Position numbers and translations under genes: made by a program. From Lentilactobacillus kefiri (GTDB lineage: Bacteria; Bacillota; Bacilli; Lactobacillales; Lactobacillaceae): a stretch of DNA of 64,000 bases. The notes under the pieces are model-generated. The model did not search any database. It was not told the origin of the DNA and was given only the letters and a program-made list of their open reading frames with translations. The DNA lies in the NCBI RefSeq assembly GCF_007989105.1, contig NZ_BJVK01000002.1, positions 1-64,000 of the forward strand. The letters run 5' to 3'. Positions 16,539 to 25,844 of the stretch are shown in pieces; position 1 is the first letter of the stretch; each line of letters starts with the position of its first letter.

Positions 16539-17927
16539 ATGGAGAAGAAAGTTAAGAAGCAGGAATACCCCCGCTTTTTATTGATTGTAGTTGTAATTGC
16601 TGCCCTTGGAGGATTGCTGTTTGGATATGATCAAGGTGTAATGGCTGGGGCGATTAATTTCATCGGCCATACGTTTAAAATGTCGAGTGGCCTTTTAGGT
16701 TTTATTTCGGGTTGTATTCCATTAGGAGCCATGGTTGGATGCTTGGTTGCCGGATGGCTTGCGGATCGTATCGGACGAAAAATCATGATGTTTGTATCGG
16801 CAATTTTGTTTGCGCTTTCAAGCCTTGGATGTGCGGTTGCACCTTCCGTAGGGATCCTGATTACAGCACGGCTTCTCGGCGGACTGGGAATCGGAATGGT
16901 TTCAACTTTGGTACCACTTTATATAGCTGAAATTTCACCTAAACAGGTCCGTGGAAAAATGGTTGGTGGATATCAGTTGGCCGTTGCTATTGGAATCTTT
17001 GTTGTTTATATCATCAATGCGTTGATTGCCAATACGCATACGCTTGAATGGAATCAAGACGTTGGCTGGAGAATGATGTTCTTGGCTGGAATTATTCCGG
17101 GACTCCTTTTCTTCGTACTCCTATTCGTTATTCCTGAAAGTCCCCGTTATTTGATCAGTCATGGACAGGCAGACAAAGGCAGCAAAATTCTTAAAAAAGT
17201 CACTTTTAGTGATGCTGACGCAATTGATGATGAAATCGGCACCATTCAAAAAACTGTTAAAGAGGAAAATAACGGTAAAGGCTTCATAGGTGAGCTTTTA
17301 AAAAAGGGTACTCGAATGGCATTATTCATCGCCATTATGTGTTCCGTATTCCAACAATTAACCGGTGTTAATGCCGTTGGATACTACGCACCGTTTATCT
17401 TTAAGAATGCGGGTGCCGGAACAGATGCCGCAATGATTGAAACGATTCTCATTGGCTTGGTCAAAGTAATCTTCGTTGCCTTCTTCATGGGACTGGTTGA
17501 TAAATTGGGTCGAAAACGCCTCCTAAAATGGGGCGGTTATGGAATGGCTGCCTGCATGTTCCTACTGTCATTCAGTTTCAACCAAGATCCAATTACACTT
17601 GGCTTTAATATCCTAATTATCATTTTGATTATTTCTCACACAAGTTTATTTGAAATCTCTTGGGGTGGCGGTACTTGGATCCTTATTTCCGAAATGTTTC
17701 CAAATAAAATCCGTGGCCGTGCTTCATCCATTGCTTCATGTGCATTGTGGGCTGCTACCTATGCCGTAACTCAATTCTTCCCAATGATGTTGGATGGACT
17801 TGGCAGTGTTTGGACATTCTTTATCTTTGGCCTGTTCTGTGTAGCCATGGGACTGTTCATTCAAATATTCTTCAAGGAAACTGCTGGAAAATCATTGGAA
17901 CAAATTCAAGAAGATTCTCAAAATTAA
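16539..17927 (+). CDS. Sugar porter family MFS symporter (pentose, hexose or hexuronate)
   Basis: A 462-residue, 12-TM proton-linked sugar transporter of the SP family. Landmarks are GGLLFGYDQGVMAGA in TM1, GWLADRIGRK in loop 2-3, the PESPRYLI motif after TM6 and QQLTGVNAVGYYAPFIF in TM7. These closely match xylose/arabinose/glucose symporters such as XylE, AraE and GlcP. RBS AAGGAG precedes the ATG. The promoter carries a copy of the palindrome linked to the hexuronate genes plus a cre site, so free glucuronate or xylose released from the same polymer is a likely substrate. The choice between them cannot be made from sequence alone. Confidence 0.83.
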   Translation: MEKKVKKQEYPRFLLIVVVIAALGGLLFGYDQGVMAGAINFIGHTFKMSSGLLGFISGCIPLGAMVGCLVAGWLADRIGRKIMMFVSAILFALSSLGCAVAPSVGILITARLLGGLGIGMVSTLVPLYIAEISPKQVRGKMVGGYQLAVAIGIFVVYIINALIANTHTLEWNQDVGWRMMFLAGIIPGLLFFVLLFVIPESPRYLISHGQADKGSKILKKVTFSDADAIDDEIGTIQKTVKEENNGKGFIGELLKKGTRMALFIAIMCSVFQQLTGVNAVGYYAPFIFKNAGAGTDAAMIETILIGLVKVIFVAFFMGLVDKLGRKRLLKWGGYGMAACMFLLSFSFNQDPITLGFNILIIILIISHTSLFEISWGGGTWILISEMFPNKIRGRASSIASCALWAATYAVTQFFPMMLDGLGSVWTFFIFGLFCVAMGLFIQIFFKETAGKSLEQIQEDSQN

Positions 17928-17956
17928 CGACGATTTCATTAAATATGAACACAACA

Positions 17957-17990
17957 AAAAGGATGCCTTTTGAATTAGGCATCCTTTTAA
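17957..17990. terminator. Terminator after sugar porter
   Basis: AAAAGGATGCC and GGCATCCTTTT (17957-17967 and 17978-17988) form a perfect 11-bp stem with T and A tracts. It sits between convergent genes and may serve both. Confidence 0.8.
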
Positions 17991-18058
17991 TTTGCTTTGG
18001 AACGATCAATTTTAGTGCTTCATAATTTTAAGTATTCAGCATCTCAGCCAATTACCAC

Positions 18059-19453
18059 TTACTTTAATCCCACATAGCCAGTCTTATCAATCAATCTTTG
18101 TCCCTGATTGGTTTGTAGCCAGTGAATCAATTTAGTACTGTTTTGACTTGGATTGTCCCGTGTAATCGCGTAAAAGTGGCCAACCAGTGGATATTTTCCG
18201 TTGCGGATATTTGCGGCAGTTGGGGTAACCCCATTAATCTTGATGAGCTTAATCTTTTTGTTATGCTTCATTTGAGTTGCGTAAAATCTGAATGAGTAAC
18301 CAATTGCATTTGAATGATTATTATAACCGGCAATTTCGTCAATTAAAAATCCCATGCCATCCGTCGCTTGATATCTCAAAGGCTTCACTAGCTTTTTATC
18401 TTTCATGACTAGTTGTTCCATTGCAGTCTGGCTTCCAGATCCTTCTGCTCTTTGGAAAGGTTGAATAGGGCTGAATTTACCACCAACATTTGACCAAAAG
18501 ATGGTTTTTCGTTGGTAGATCGATTGAATCTGAGAAATCGTTAAATTATTGACTGGATTTTTCTTGTTCACGAAGAAAACAAAAGCTTCGGTACCAAGTT
18601 TAGTCAGTCGTAAGTGAATATGGGCTTTTTTGGCAGCCTTATATTGAGCAGGCGAAGGTTGCGCCATAAAGGTAATATCTGATTTGTGCTGAATCAAACT
18701 GTTAAATGCCTTTGGGGTTGTATCTACCCGAATCATCTTAGCAGCCTGCTTGGCATTCATTCCAGAATACGTTGCCTGGGCAGCTGCAGAATAGATTGGA
18801 TAAAGTGCAGTCGCACCGTTTAACCGTGGGTAGTTGTGGGTAATCCGAAGCGTGGCAGGCGTCTTTAATCGAGCCAGAGCCTTATTTTTCATAAATGGCC
18901 GATATTGTCGAAGACTAAGTTCACTGGACATCCCATAATCCTGAGTAAATCGCAGGTTTGTCGCAAAATGCTGATAGAAGGGTAACAAACTTACGAGAAC
19001 TAAAATGAGTAAGCCACCACTTTTTCTCTTGTCTAATTTGGGCAGCCTGTGCGTTTTAATCTGATAGATCACCATCCCCATGATTGATGACCAAAACGTT
19101 GCAATGAACATCCAGCCTAAATTGTGGTACATCATAAAGCCACCAGCAGCGATCGTTGAAATGTTATAAGGAATAATCAAAAATGGGTAGTAGATCGAAA
19201 TCTGATAAAGATTATAGCGGTTTACGATCAAAATAATCGAAAAAATACCAAAGTAATAGATGAAACCAATGATAAGAGCTCGAATTTCCGTTGAAAAATC
19301 AGAAATGGCGAAATTACTGTTGTAGCGATACCAATAAAGGCAGTTCAACAATAAAGCCGGGATCATTGCCCACCACCAACCAAGCCCAAAAGCTCCGGCT
19401 GAACCCACAATGAGTGGTGAAACAACCAAGCAGCGGAATAAGAGCCATTTCAT
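18059..19453 (-). CDS. Membrane-anchored PstS-like substrate-binding protein
   Basis: A 464-residue protein of unusual layout. Residues 1-165 carry about six hydrophobic segments. A short basic loop (LPKLDKRKSG) precedes the last of them. Residues ~200-464 form a phosphate-type solute-binding domain: LYPIYSAAAQATY near its start, the PstS-like EGSGSQTAMEQL motif, and LVGHFYAITRDNP near the end. PstS normally has a lipoprotein or cleaved signal, not a polytopic domain. No PstC, PstA or PstB gene is nearby. It may sense or present an oxyanion at the outer face. The ATG has a poor RBS; see the separate finding on an upstream ATT codon. Confidence 0.75.
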   Translation of the reverse strand: MKWLLFRCLVVSPLIVGSAGAFGLGWWWAMIPALLLNCLYWYRYNSNFAISDFSTEIRALIIGFIYYFGIFSIILIVNRYNLYQISIYYPFLIIPYNISTIAAGGFMMYHNLGWMFIATFWSSIMGMVIYQIKTHRLPKLDKRKSGGLLILVLVSLLPFYQHFATNLRFTQDYGMSSELSLRQYRPFMKNKALARLKTPATLRITHNYPRLNGATALYPIYSAAAQATYSGMNAKQAAKMIRVDTTPKAFNSLIQHKSDITFMAQPSPAQYKAAKKAHIHLRLTKLGTEAFVFFVNKKNPVNNLTISQIQSIYQRKTIFWSNVGGKFSPIQPFQRAEGSGSQTAMEQLVMKDKKLVKPLRYQATDGMGFLIDEIAGYNNHSNAIGYSFRFYATQMKHNKKIKLIKINGVTPTAANIRNGKYPLVGHFYAITRDNPSQNSTKLIHWLQTNQGQRLIDKTGYVGLK

Positions 19454-19712
19454 TTTCTTACGATACGATTTGTCTTTTGCGATAATAAAGCATCCCCCAT
19501 AAAATATAAAATTTTAAGCATATTCATTCTATCGATTATGTGATAGTAATAATAGGGCATGTTTAGTTGTGGCCATAGGCTTAATACCTGGAAACTCAAG
19601 CATAGGACGACAATATGGAATCATTAAAAATATATTAAGGAATCAATTTGATAACTAACCAATTATAACTGATTGCTACTTCTGCTTTAGCAAATCTCAA
19701 TGGCGACACAAT

Positions 19713-19759
19713 AAAAGATCTCCACCAACAATCCATATTCTTGTTGGTGGAGATCCTTT
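19713..19759 (-). terminator. Terminator of the GntR regulator gene
   Basis: An 18-bp stem AAAGATCTCCACCAACAA/TTGTTGGTGGAGATCCTTT, with a T-run in minus orientation, lies 22 bases past the regulator stop. The remaining gap 19454-19712 shows no gene, only an AT-rich likely promoter for the PstS-like gene. Confidence 0.85.
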
Positions 19760-19780
19760 AACGTTTATAGGATTTATATT

Positions 19781-20443
19781 TTAATTCTCAAAATAATCCG
19801 GATAAGCATTCACAACTTTTTGCTTTTCCAAAAGCATCAGGTGCAAATGTTGAGTAACCAAGAAGCTGAGATCATCAATATCTTTGCTTTTGACTGCCCT
19901 AAAAATAGCTTCATGCTGATTGGTCAGCGTGTCCCAATCAAGTTCAGATTCTTTCAATCGTAAGCGACGAAAACGATTCAATTGGGTATTGTTTATCTGC
20001 AGCCAGTTCCAAACCGTATCTTTGCCAACGACTGAATAAAAGGCGTGGTGGAAATCCTGATCCAAATCGAAAAAGTTATCAGGTTCGCTTCTTGAAGCGG
20101 TTTGCTGTTGCTGGTCCAAATTTTTCTGGATCTTTGCAATATCATCGCTAGAAATGTTCACCGCCGCATCGACCATAATTTTTGGTTCAATGCAATTGCG
20201 GACAAAGCGGGCGTTCTTAGCATCTGCCATATCAATTTTGGTAATGTAGGTCCCACTTTGGGGGATGACTTCGATTAAGCCTTCACGTTCAATCCGGATA
20301 ATGGCTTCTCTAACTGGTGTTCGACCGAGGCTTAACTCTTGTGAGATCAGCTTTTCGGAAATCTTTTGGCCCGGAATATAGTCAAAGTGGATGATTCGAT
20401 ATTTAATTTCGTTGTAAGCATCACTGCGCATATTATCTAGCAT
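19781..20443 (-). CDS. GntR family regulator, FadR/FCD subfamily (UxuR-like)
   Basis: A 220-residue predicted repressor. Residues 8-72 are the winged helix (KISEKLISQELSLGRTPVREAI, cited by landmark SLGRTPVREAI). Residues ~85-210 are an all-helical FCD effector domain with the spaced histidines typical of its metal site (DLDQDFHHAF, NQHEAIFRAV, VTQHLHLML). It is divergent from uxuB, and the palindrome CTGATATATCAG lies between them inside the uxuB promoter. FCD regulators such as UxuR and ExuR answer to hexuronates, so fructuronate or glucuronate as inducer is a reasonable inference. The operator lies about 90 bp from its own start, which allows autoregulation. Confidence 0.87.
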   Translation of the reverse strand: MLDNMRSDAYNEIKYRIIHFDYIPGQKISEKLISQELSLGRTPVREAIIRIEREGLIEVIPQSGTYITKIDMADAKNARFVRNCIEPKIMVDAAVNISSDDIAKIQKNLDQQQQTASRSEPDNFFDLDQDFHHAFYSVVGKDTVWNWLQINNTQLNRFRRLRLKESELDWDTLTNQHEAIFRAVKSKDIDDLSFLVTQHLHLMLLEKQKVVNAYPDYFEN

Positions 20444-20522
20444 AATCGTTCTCCTTTAGATAACATCATATTAGCATAATTTGGTGAAAAAGTTAACGTA
20501 GACCCTTGAAAAAACTGGGGTA

Positions 20523-20550
20523 TTGACAATCTGATATATCAGAATATAAT
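20523..20550 (+). promoter_or_regulatory. uxuB promoter with embedded GntR operator
   Basis: TTGACA (20523-20528) and TATAAT (20545-20550) are 16 bases apart. The perfect palindrome CTGATATATCAG (20531-20542) fills the spacer, a classic arrangement for repression by occlusion. The 100-base leader to the uxuB start is unusually long and has no clear hairpin. Confidence 0.85.
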
Positions 20551-20653
20551 GAAAACGAAAGCGTATCCAGAAGACTGGTGTATCAGTTTGAACCAATTTG
20601 ATGGGCACACCTTCATGTTTGGCTTAATTAGTGCAATACGGGAGGTTTAATTA

Positions 20654-22276
20654 ATGGTAAAAATTACTGATGATTACCTGAACAACAAGAAAGAATTCAC
20701 GGATGCCGGAATCAAAGTTCCAACCTATGATATCAAGAAGAAAAATGGTGCCACAAAATGGGTTCACTTTGGTGGCGGAAACTTGTTCCGAGCTTTTCAT
20801 GCCGCAATTGCTGATCGTCTGCTTGAATCAGGCGACTTGGACGCCGGTATTGTTGTTGCCGAAACTCATGATAAAGACGTCGTAACCGATGCCTACAAAA
20901 AATTTAACGATAGAATATTACGAGTTATCACCCATGAAGATGGTAACTTTGAAAAAGAATTATTTGCTTCCGTTTCAGATGCTTTGTACTTTGATCAAAG
21001 TAATCCCGACGGTTGGAAGAAATTATTCAAAATATTTGAGAATCCAGCCCTTCAATTAGCCACTTTCTCAATTACCGAAAAAGGTTATAACCTTTGGGAC
21101 AGTCAAGGAAACTTGCTGCCAGCTATTGAAGATGATATTAAGAATGGCCCTGAAGCACCTAAGAATAACATGGCTTCTCTTACTTCATTGATGTTTGCCC
21201 GTTTCAAAGCCGGCAAGTATCCAATGGCTTTGCTCAGTACCGATAACTTTTCACAAAATGGTGAGAAGTTGGAAAAGAGCGTTTTGACCATTGCCAAAGG
21301 CTGGGAGAAGAATGGCCTGGTTCCTTCAGAATTTGTTGATTACTTACAAGATGACAAGAAGGTCAGCTTCCCACTCTCAATGATTGACCGAATTACGCCA
21401 AATCCTTCAGAGACTGTATCTGACAAGCTTAAGGCAGATGGCTTTGAAGATTATCAAATCTTCCACACACCAGGTCACACCAACATCGCTGCATTCACCA
21501 ATACTGAAGAAGTGCATTACCTGGTTGTTGAAGACGACTTTCCAAACGGCCGACCAGCATTGGATAAAGCAGGGGTTATCTTAACCAACCGCGATACGGT
21601 TAATGATGCCGATGAAATGAAAGTAACAACCTGCTTGAATCCACTTCACACGGCTTTGGCTGTTAACGGAAGCCTGCTTGGATTTAATTCAATTGCTAAA
21701 GAGGTTAGTGATCCTGATATGCTTAACCTCATCAAACAAATCGGCTATGTTGAAGGCTTGCCGGTTGTAACCGACCCTAAGGTTATCAATCCAAAGAAGT
21801 TTATCGACCAATTGGTTAACAAACGTCTTCCAAACCCATACAGCCCAGATATGCCACAGCGAATTGCTGCCGATACTTCTCAGAAGCTGTCAGTTCGTTA
21901 CGGCGTCACAATTCAACATTACATTGATGATCCTAAACGTGACCCTAAAGATCTTCACTTCATTCCATTGGTTCTTGCAACTTGGTGCCGTTACCTTATG
22001 GCAATTGATGATCAAGGCAAGCCATTTGAACCAAGCAGAGATCCAATGTTGTCAGAACTTCAGCCAAAAGTTGCCGACATTAAACTCGGTGAAAAGACTG
22101 ATGTTCATGCACATCTGAAAGACATCTTGTCCAACAAGAAGATCTTTGGCTATGACTTATATGAAATTGGCCTTGGTGACGTTGTTGAAGGATACTTTGC
22201 ATCACAAATCAGTGGCGTTGGTGCTGTTCGCAAGACGCTTGAAGATACCTTATCAAAGTATGCTAAACAAATTTAA
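20654..22276 (+). CDS. uxuB: Fructuronate reductase (D-mannonate oxidoreductase)
   Basis: A 540-residue member of the long-chain mannitol dehydrogenase family. It is expected to reduce D-fructuronate to D-mannonate with NADH. The nucleotide-binding region is VHFGGGNLFRAFHAA. The catalytic pattern Lys-x5-Asn-x2-His is MKVTTCLNPLHTA. RBS GGGAGG lies before the ATG. It heads a run uxuB-uxaC-epimerase with 16 and 20 bp gaps, under the CTGATATATCAG promoter. The paralogous altronate and mannitol dehydrogenases are alternatives; glucuronate isomerase next door supports fructuronate. The usual next gene, uxuA, is missing here. Confidence 0.88.
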   Translation: MVKITDDYLNNKKEFTDAGIKVPTYDIKKKNGATKWVHFGGGNLFRAFHAAIADRLLESGDLDAGIVVAETHDKDVVTDAYKKFNDRILRVITHEDGNFEKELFASVSDALYFDQSNPDGWKKLFKIFENPALQLATFSITEKGYNLWDSQGNLLPAIEDDIKNGPEAPKNNMASLTSLMFARFKAGKYPMALLSTDNFSQNGEKLEKSVLTIAKGWEKNGLVPSEFVDYLQDDKKVSFPLSMIDRITPNPSETVSDKLKADGFEDYQIFHTPGHTNIAAFTNTEEVHYLVVEDDFPNGRPALDKAGVILTNRDTVNDADEMKVTTCLNPLHTALAVNGSLLGFNSIAKEVSDPDMLNLIKQIGYVEGLPVVTDPKVINPKKFIDQLVNKRLPNPYSPDMPQRIAADTSQKLSVRYGVTIQHYIDDPKRDPKDLHFIPLVLATWCRYLMAIDDQGKPFEPSRDPMLSELQPKVADIKLGEKTDVHAHLKDILSNKKIFGYDLYEIGLGDVVEGYFASQISGVGAVRKTLEDTLSKYAKQI

Positions 22277-22292
22277 CTAAGGAGACAGACAC

Positions 22293-23717
22293 ATGTCATT
22301 ACTTAATGATGATTTCCTTTTGACCACCCCAATGGCCAAAAAATTGTTCCATGATCATGCTGAAAAAATGCCGATCATCGATTTCCATTGTCACTTGGAT
22401 CCAAAGGAAATTTACGAAAATAAGAATTATAAAAATCTCACCCGAATCTGGATTAACGAAGGCAACTTTGGTGACCACTACAAGTGGCGCTTAATGCGGG
22501 CCAACGGTGTTCCGGAAGACCTGATTACCGGTGACGGTGATGATTATAAAAAGTTCCTCGCATGGGCTGGTACCATTGAAAAGGCTTTGGGGAATCCGCT
22601 GTTTGAGTGGACTCACCTTGAACTACGCCGCTTCTTTGGCATCAATGATGTTTTCAACACCAAGACAGCTCCGGCTATCTGGGAAAAGGCCAACAAATTA
22701 TTAGCAACTGATGATTTCAAGCCACGCAACTTAATCAAGCGTTCAAATGTTCAGGTTGTCTGCACGACAGATGATCCGGCATCCGACTTGAAATATCATA
22801 AGTTACTCAAAAAAGAAGAAGACCAAAACGGCTTCAAAGTATTGCCTGCTATGCGTCCAGATAAGGCATTCAACCTAACTGCAGACAGCTACGGCGATTA
22901 CCTTGACCAACTTGCCAAAGTTTCCGGCAAGAAGATTACATCATTTAAGAGCCTGGTTGGCGCTCTTCGTCAACGGTTCGAATATTTTGCAAGCTTGGGT
23001 GGCCGGCTTTCCGACCACGGCTTGAACTTCTTCCACTTTGTTAAAGCTTCAGACGATGAAATGAACGATATTATCGACAAAGCTCGTAACAATAAGAAGC
23101 TCACCAAGACTAAAATTGACCAATATCAGACAATGTTGGTTGAAGCCTTGATGCATTTGAACAAAGAATTTAACTGGACCATGCAGTTCCACATGAATGT
23201 TATCAGAAACGCCAACAAGCCAATGTTTAAGAGCTTTGGTCCCGATGGTGGATTTGATTCAATGGGAACTCAACCTGATTTGGCACAAGAATTTATGAAG
23301 TTATTGATGGATTCCCAAGAGCAGGACCAAATTCCAAAGATGATCATCTATTCATTGAATCCAAATGACTGGATGCAACTCGCTACCGGAATGGGTGACT
23401 TCCAACAAGATGGTGTTCAAAAGCTTCAATTAGGTGCTGCTTGGTGGTTCAATGATACCTTTGACGGCATGAAGCGTCAGTTGACAATCATGGCTGAACA
23501 AAGCCTGCTGCCTAACTTTGTCGGCATGCTGACTGATTCACGAAGCTTCCTTTCATATCCGCGTCACGAGTACTTCAGAAGAGTATTGTGCAACGTTATT
23601 GGTGAATGGGCTGAACGTGGTCAGGCACCTGATGACGAGGATTATCTGGGCAAGATTGTCGAAGATATTTCGTACAACAATGCTCATGATCAGTTCCACT
23701 TCTTTGACAAAGACTAA
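22293..23717 (+). CDS. uxaC: Glucuronate isomerase
   Basis: Converts D-glucuronate to D-fructuronate (and galacturonate to tagaturonate). The 474-residue length matches the family. The N-terminal zinc-site motif of the amidohydrolase-like barrel is [15 protein letters not shown]. Other family landmarks are [22 protein letters not shown] and LGAAWWFND near the C-terminal half. It begins 16 bp after uxuB with RBS AAGGAG and is surely co-transcribed. It takes up glucuronate released by the GH115-like enzyme at 13137. Confidence 0.93.
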   Translation: MSLLNDDFLLTTPMAKKLFHDHAEKMPIIDFHCHLDPKEIYENKNYKNLTRIWINEGNFGDHYKWRLMRANGVPEDLITGDGDDYKKFLAWAGTIEKALGNPLFEWTHLELRRFFGINDVFNTKTAPAIWEKANKLLATDDFKPRNLIKRSNVQVVCTTDDPASDLKYHKLLKKEEDQNGFKVLPAMRPDKAFNLTADSYGDYLDQLAKVSGKKITSFKSLVGALRQRFEYFASLGGRLSDHGLNFFHFVKASDDEMNDIIDKARNNKKLTKTKIDQYQTMLVEALMHLNKEFNWTMQFHMNVIRNANKPMFKSFGPDGGFDSMGTQPDLAQEFMKLLMDSQEQDQIPKMIIYSLNPNDWMQLATGMGDFQQDGVQKLQLGAAWWFNDTFDGMKRQLTIMAEQSLLPNFVGMLTDSRSFLSYPRHEYFRRVLCNVIGEWAERGQAPDDEDYLGKIVEDISYNNAHDQFHFFDKD

Positions 23718-23737
23718 GCAACCAGGGGTGTGGTCAA

Positions 23738-24619
23738 ATGCAAACAATTCAGAACAAAGATTTTAAGGCTGAAATAGATGAGCACGGTGCCCAGTTAACT
23801 CATCTTTATAATCGGGCGGCTGGTTTTGACTATATTTGGAATAATGATTTATGGCCAAAGCATGCACCCATTCTATTTCCGGCTATTGGCAGGTCAAATG
23901 AAGATGCCTATCTTGTCAACGGAAAGCGATACGAGATGCCGCAACATGGGTTTGCCGGTGACTACGACTTTGAAGTTGTCAGCCACAAGGACGATTCAGT
24001 TAAGCTGTTGATGAAATCCGATGACTCAACCAAGCAGTGTTATCCGTTTGACTTTGAGTTCACCGTTACTTTTACTGTGAATGACAATGGCCTCAACGTC
24101 TCTTTCAAAGTTGAAAATCAAAGTACCAGTGATCTTTCATATTCACTTGGTTATCATCCAGCCTTCAACGTTCCAATCAATGGTGAAGGGCAGTTTAATG
24201 ATTACCGGTTGGATCTCGAACCAAAAGAAGAATCTTTGGACACGTATGAAATCGTCAAGAAGCCAAATCCATACCGTTCAGGTAAGATGGCCAAGCTGGT
24301 TAACTATCAAAATGGCATTGTTGAACTTGACCACAACATGTTTGAAAAAGGCTTGATCATCATTAAGAACAAGGGTATCCAAACCGTTAAGCTGTATTCA
24401 GCAGATAGCCAACATTCGGTGACGGTTGATGTGTCTGATTTCGACCACGTCACACTGTGGACTAAAGAAGGTGCGGATGCGCCGTTCCTATGCATCGAAC
24501 CATTCAACGGTCTGCCTGATGTCTATGGCAGCCTGGTTGAATTAAGTAACAAAGAAGGAAATCAGCATGTTGGTGCTGGGGAGTCTAAGGCTTACCAGTG
24601 CAATATCAATTTGCGTTAA
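23738..24619 (+). CDS. Aldose 1-epimerase family protein (LacX-like)
   Basis: A 293-residue beta-sandwich protein of the galactose mutarotase superfamily. Landmarks are FPAIGRSNEDAYLVNG near the N-terminus, MPQHGFAGDYDF with one active-site histidine and SLGYHPAFNVP with the other, and the C-terminal glutamate in CIEPFNGLPD. It is the shorter LacX/YeaD-like form, not canonical GalM, which is encoded separately at 29145. Third gene of the hexuronate operon (20 bp after uxaC), it may speed ring opening or anomer interconversion of glucuronate or a related uronate before isomerisation. Confidence 0.83.
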   Translation: MQTIQNKDFKAEIDEHGAQLTHLYNRAAGFDYIWNNDLWPKHAPILFPAIGRSNEDAYLVNGKRYEMPQHGFAGDYDFEVVSHKDDSVKLLMKSDDSTKQCYPFDFEFTVTFTVNDNGLNVSFKVENQSTSDLSYSLGYHPAFNVPINGEGQFNDYRLDLEPKEESLDTYEIVKKPNPYRSGKMAKLVNYQNGIVELDHNMFEKGLIIIKNKGIQTVKLYSADSQHSVTVDVSDFDHVTLWTKEGADAPFLCIEPFNGLPDVYGSLVELSNKEGNQHVGAGESKAYQCNINLR

Positions 24620-24640
24620 TCAGATTGATGGACCATTTAA

Positions 24641-24652
24641 CTGATATATCAG
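24641..24652 (+). promoter_or_regulatory. GntR operator before 2-hydroxyacid dehydrogenase
   Basis: A second perfect copy of the palindrome CTGATATATCAG, 38 bases before the dehydrogenase start and after the epimerase stop. It implies that this gene has its own GntR-controlled promoter; a TTGATG at 24625-24630 is a possible -35. Confidence 0.75.
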
Positions 24653-24689
24653 CATATTAATAATATAAAAACATTAAGGAGAACATATC

Positions 24690-25682
24690 ATGGAATACAA
24701 TATTGCAGTTGTTAACTCAAATAGTTTTGGACAGGTCTTCACTGAACATTGGAAAGAATTGGAAAAGATTGGAACTGTTAAACGTTTCATGCTTCCTACC
24801 GATATTGATGGTAAGTCATTAGCTGAAAAGCTTCATGGCTTTAACGTCATCATTGCCAGTGTTACCCCATTCTTTAACAAAGAATTCTTTGATAACAAAG
24901 ATGATCTTTTATTAATCTCACGTCACGGAATTGGTTTTAACAACGTTGACCTTGAAGCTGCCAAGAAGCATGGCACTCAAGTTGCAATCGTTCCACAAAA
25001 GGTTGAAAGAAACTCAGTTGCTGAAAATGAACTTGCCAACTTAATGGCATTGGTTCGTCAGGTTGTTCCTTCATCAGAACGTGAACGTGCCGGCCGTTAT
25101 GAAGACCGTGCCCAATTCATGGGTAACCAACTCAGTGGTAAGACATTTGGTGTTATCGGCTGTGGAAACATTGGTAGCCGAGTAGCTGAATTGTTCAGCA
25201 TTTTTGGCGGTCCAGTTTTGGTTAACGATCCACATCCTGCAACTGAACCAGAATGGTTTACCAACCACAACGTTGAACGCGTTGACTTGGAAACTTTGTT
25301 AAGCCGTTGTGACTACATTTCATTGAATGCATCACTTGATGACACCAGTCTTCATATGATCAATTCAAAGACGATCAAGAACCTTAAGAAGGGTGCTTAC
25401 ATCTGTAATAACGCCCGTGGTGCTCTGGTTGAAGAAGATGCTATCAGTGCTGCTATCAAATCTGGTCAATTATCAGGTTACGCAGCCGATGCAATGGAAG
25501 TTGAACCTGTTAAGGCCGACCATCCATTCTTGAAGAACGACCGTATCTTGGTAACACCACATACTTCAGCTTACACATACGAATGCCTTCACGGCATGGG
25601 TGAAAAATGTGTCAGCGATGTTAAGGCAATTGTTGCCGGCAAACGTCCTGGCCGTGAATTAACTCACGATTTGGAAGACTAA
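24690..25682 (+). CDS. D-isomer-specific 2-hydroxyacid dehydrogenase
   Basis: A 330-residue NAD(P)-dependent reductase of 2-keto acids. The Rossmann motif is GVIGCGNIGSRVAELF. The catalytic triad is Arg in NNARGALVEE, Glu in AMEVEP and His in TPHTSAYT. Family members include 2-ketogluconate reductase (GhrB), glyoxylate reductase and D-lactate dehydrogenase. Placement under the GntR palindrome between hexuronate enzymes and gluconokinase favours a sugar acid substrate, most simply 2-keto-D-gluconate to D-gluconate. That assignment is inference. RBS AAGGAG precedes the ATG. Confidence 0.82.
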   Translation: MEYNIAVVNSNSFGQVFTEHWKELEKIGTVKRFMLPTDIDGKSLAEKLHGFNVIIASVTPFFNKEFFDNKDDLLLISRHGIGFNNVDLEAAKKHGTQVAIVPQKVERNSVAENELANLMALVRQVVPSSERERAGRYEDRAQFMGNQLSGKTFGVIGCGNIGSRVAELFSIFGGPVLVNDPHPATEPEWFTNHNVERVDLETLLSRCDYISLNASLDDTSLHMINSKTIKNLKKGAYICNNARGALVEEDAISAAIKSGQLSGYAADAMEVEPVKADHPFLKNDRILVTPHTSAYTYECLHGMGEKCVSDVKAIVAGKRPGRELTHDLED

Positions 25683-25717
25683 ATTGTAATGAAACTCGGG
25701 TAACACGTTGCGTAAGT

Positions 25718-25760
25718 CAAAAATGATTGGAATCCAGAACTTGGGTTTCAATCATTTTGG
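25718..25760 (+). terminator. Stem-loop between dehydrogenase and gluconokinase
   Basis: CAAAAATGATTG and CAATCATTTTG arms pair around a loop, but there is no long T-run afterwards, so read-through into gluconokinase is possible. A second CCGAAAC-type dyad around 25794-25831 lies just before the gluconokinase RBS and could be an operator or leader structure. Confidence 0.5.
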
Positions 25761-25844
25761 GCTTGAATGTTTGGCGTTTGGCCCGTCGAAAATGTTTCGG
25801 TTAGGCAATATGCAAGTCCGAAACGAACCTGAAACGGAGAATGA

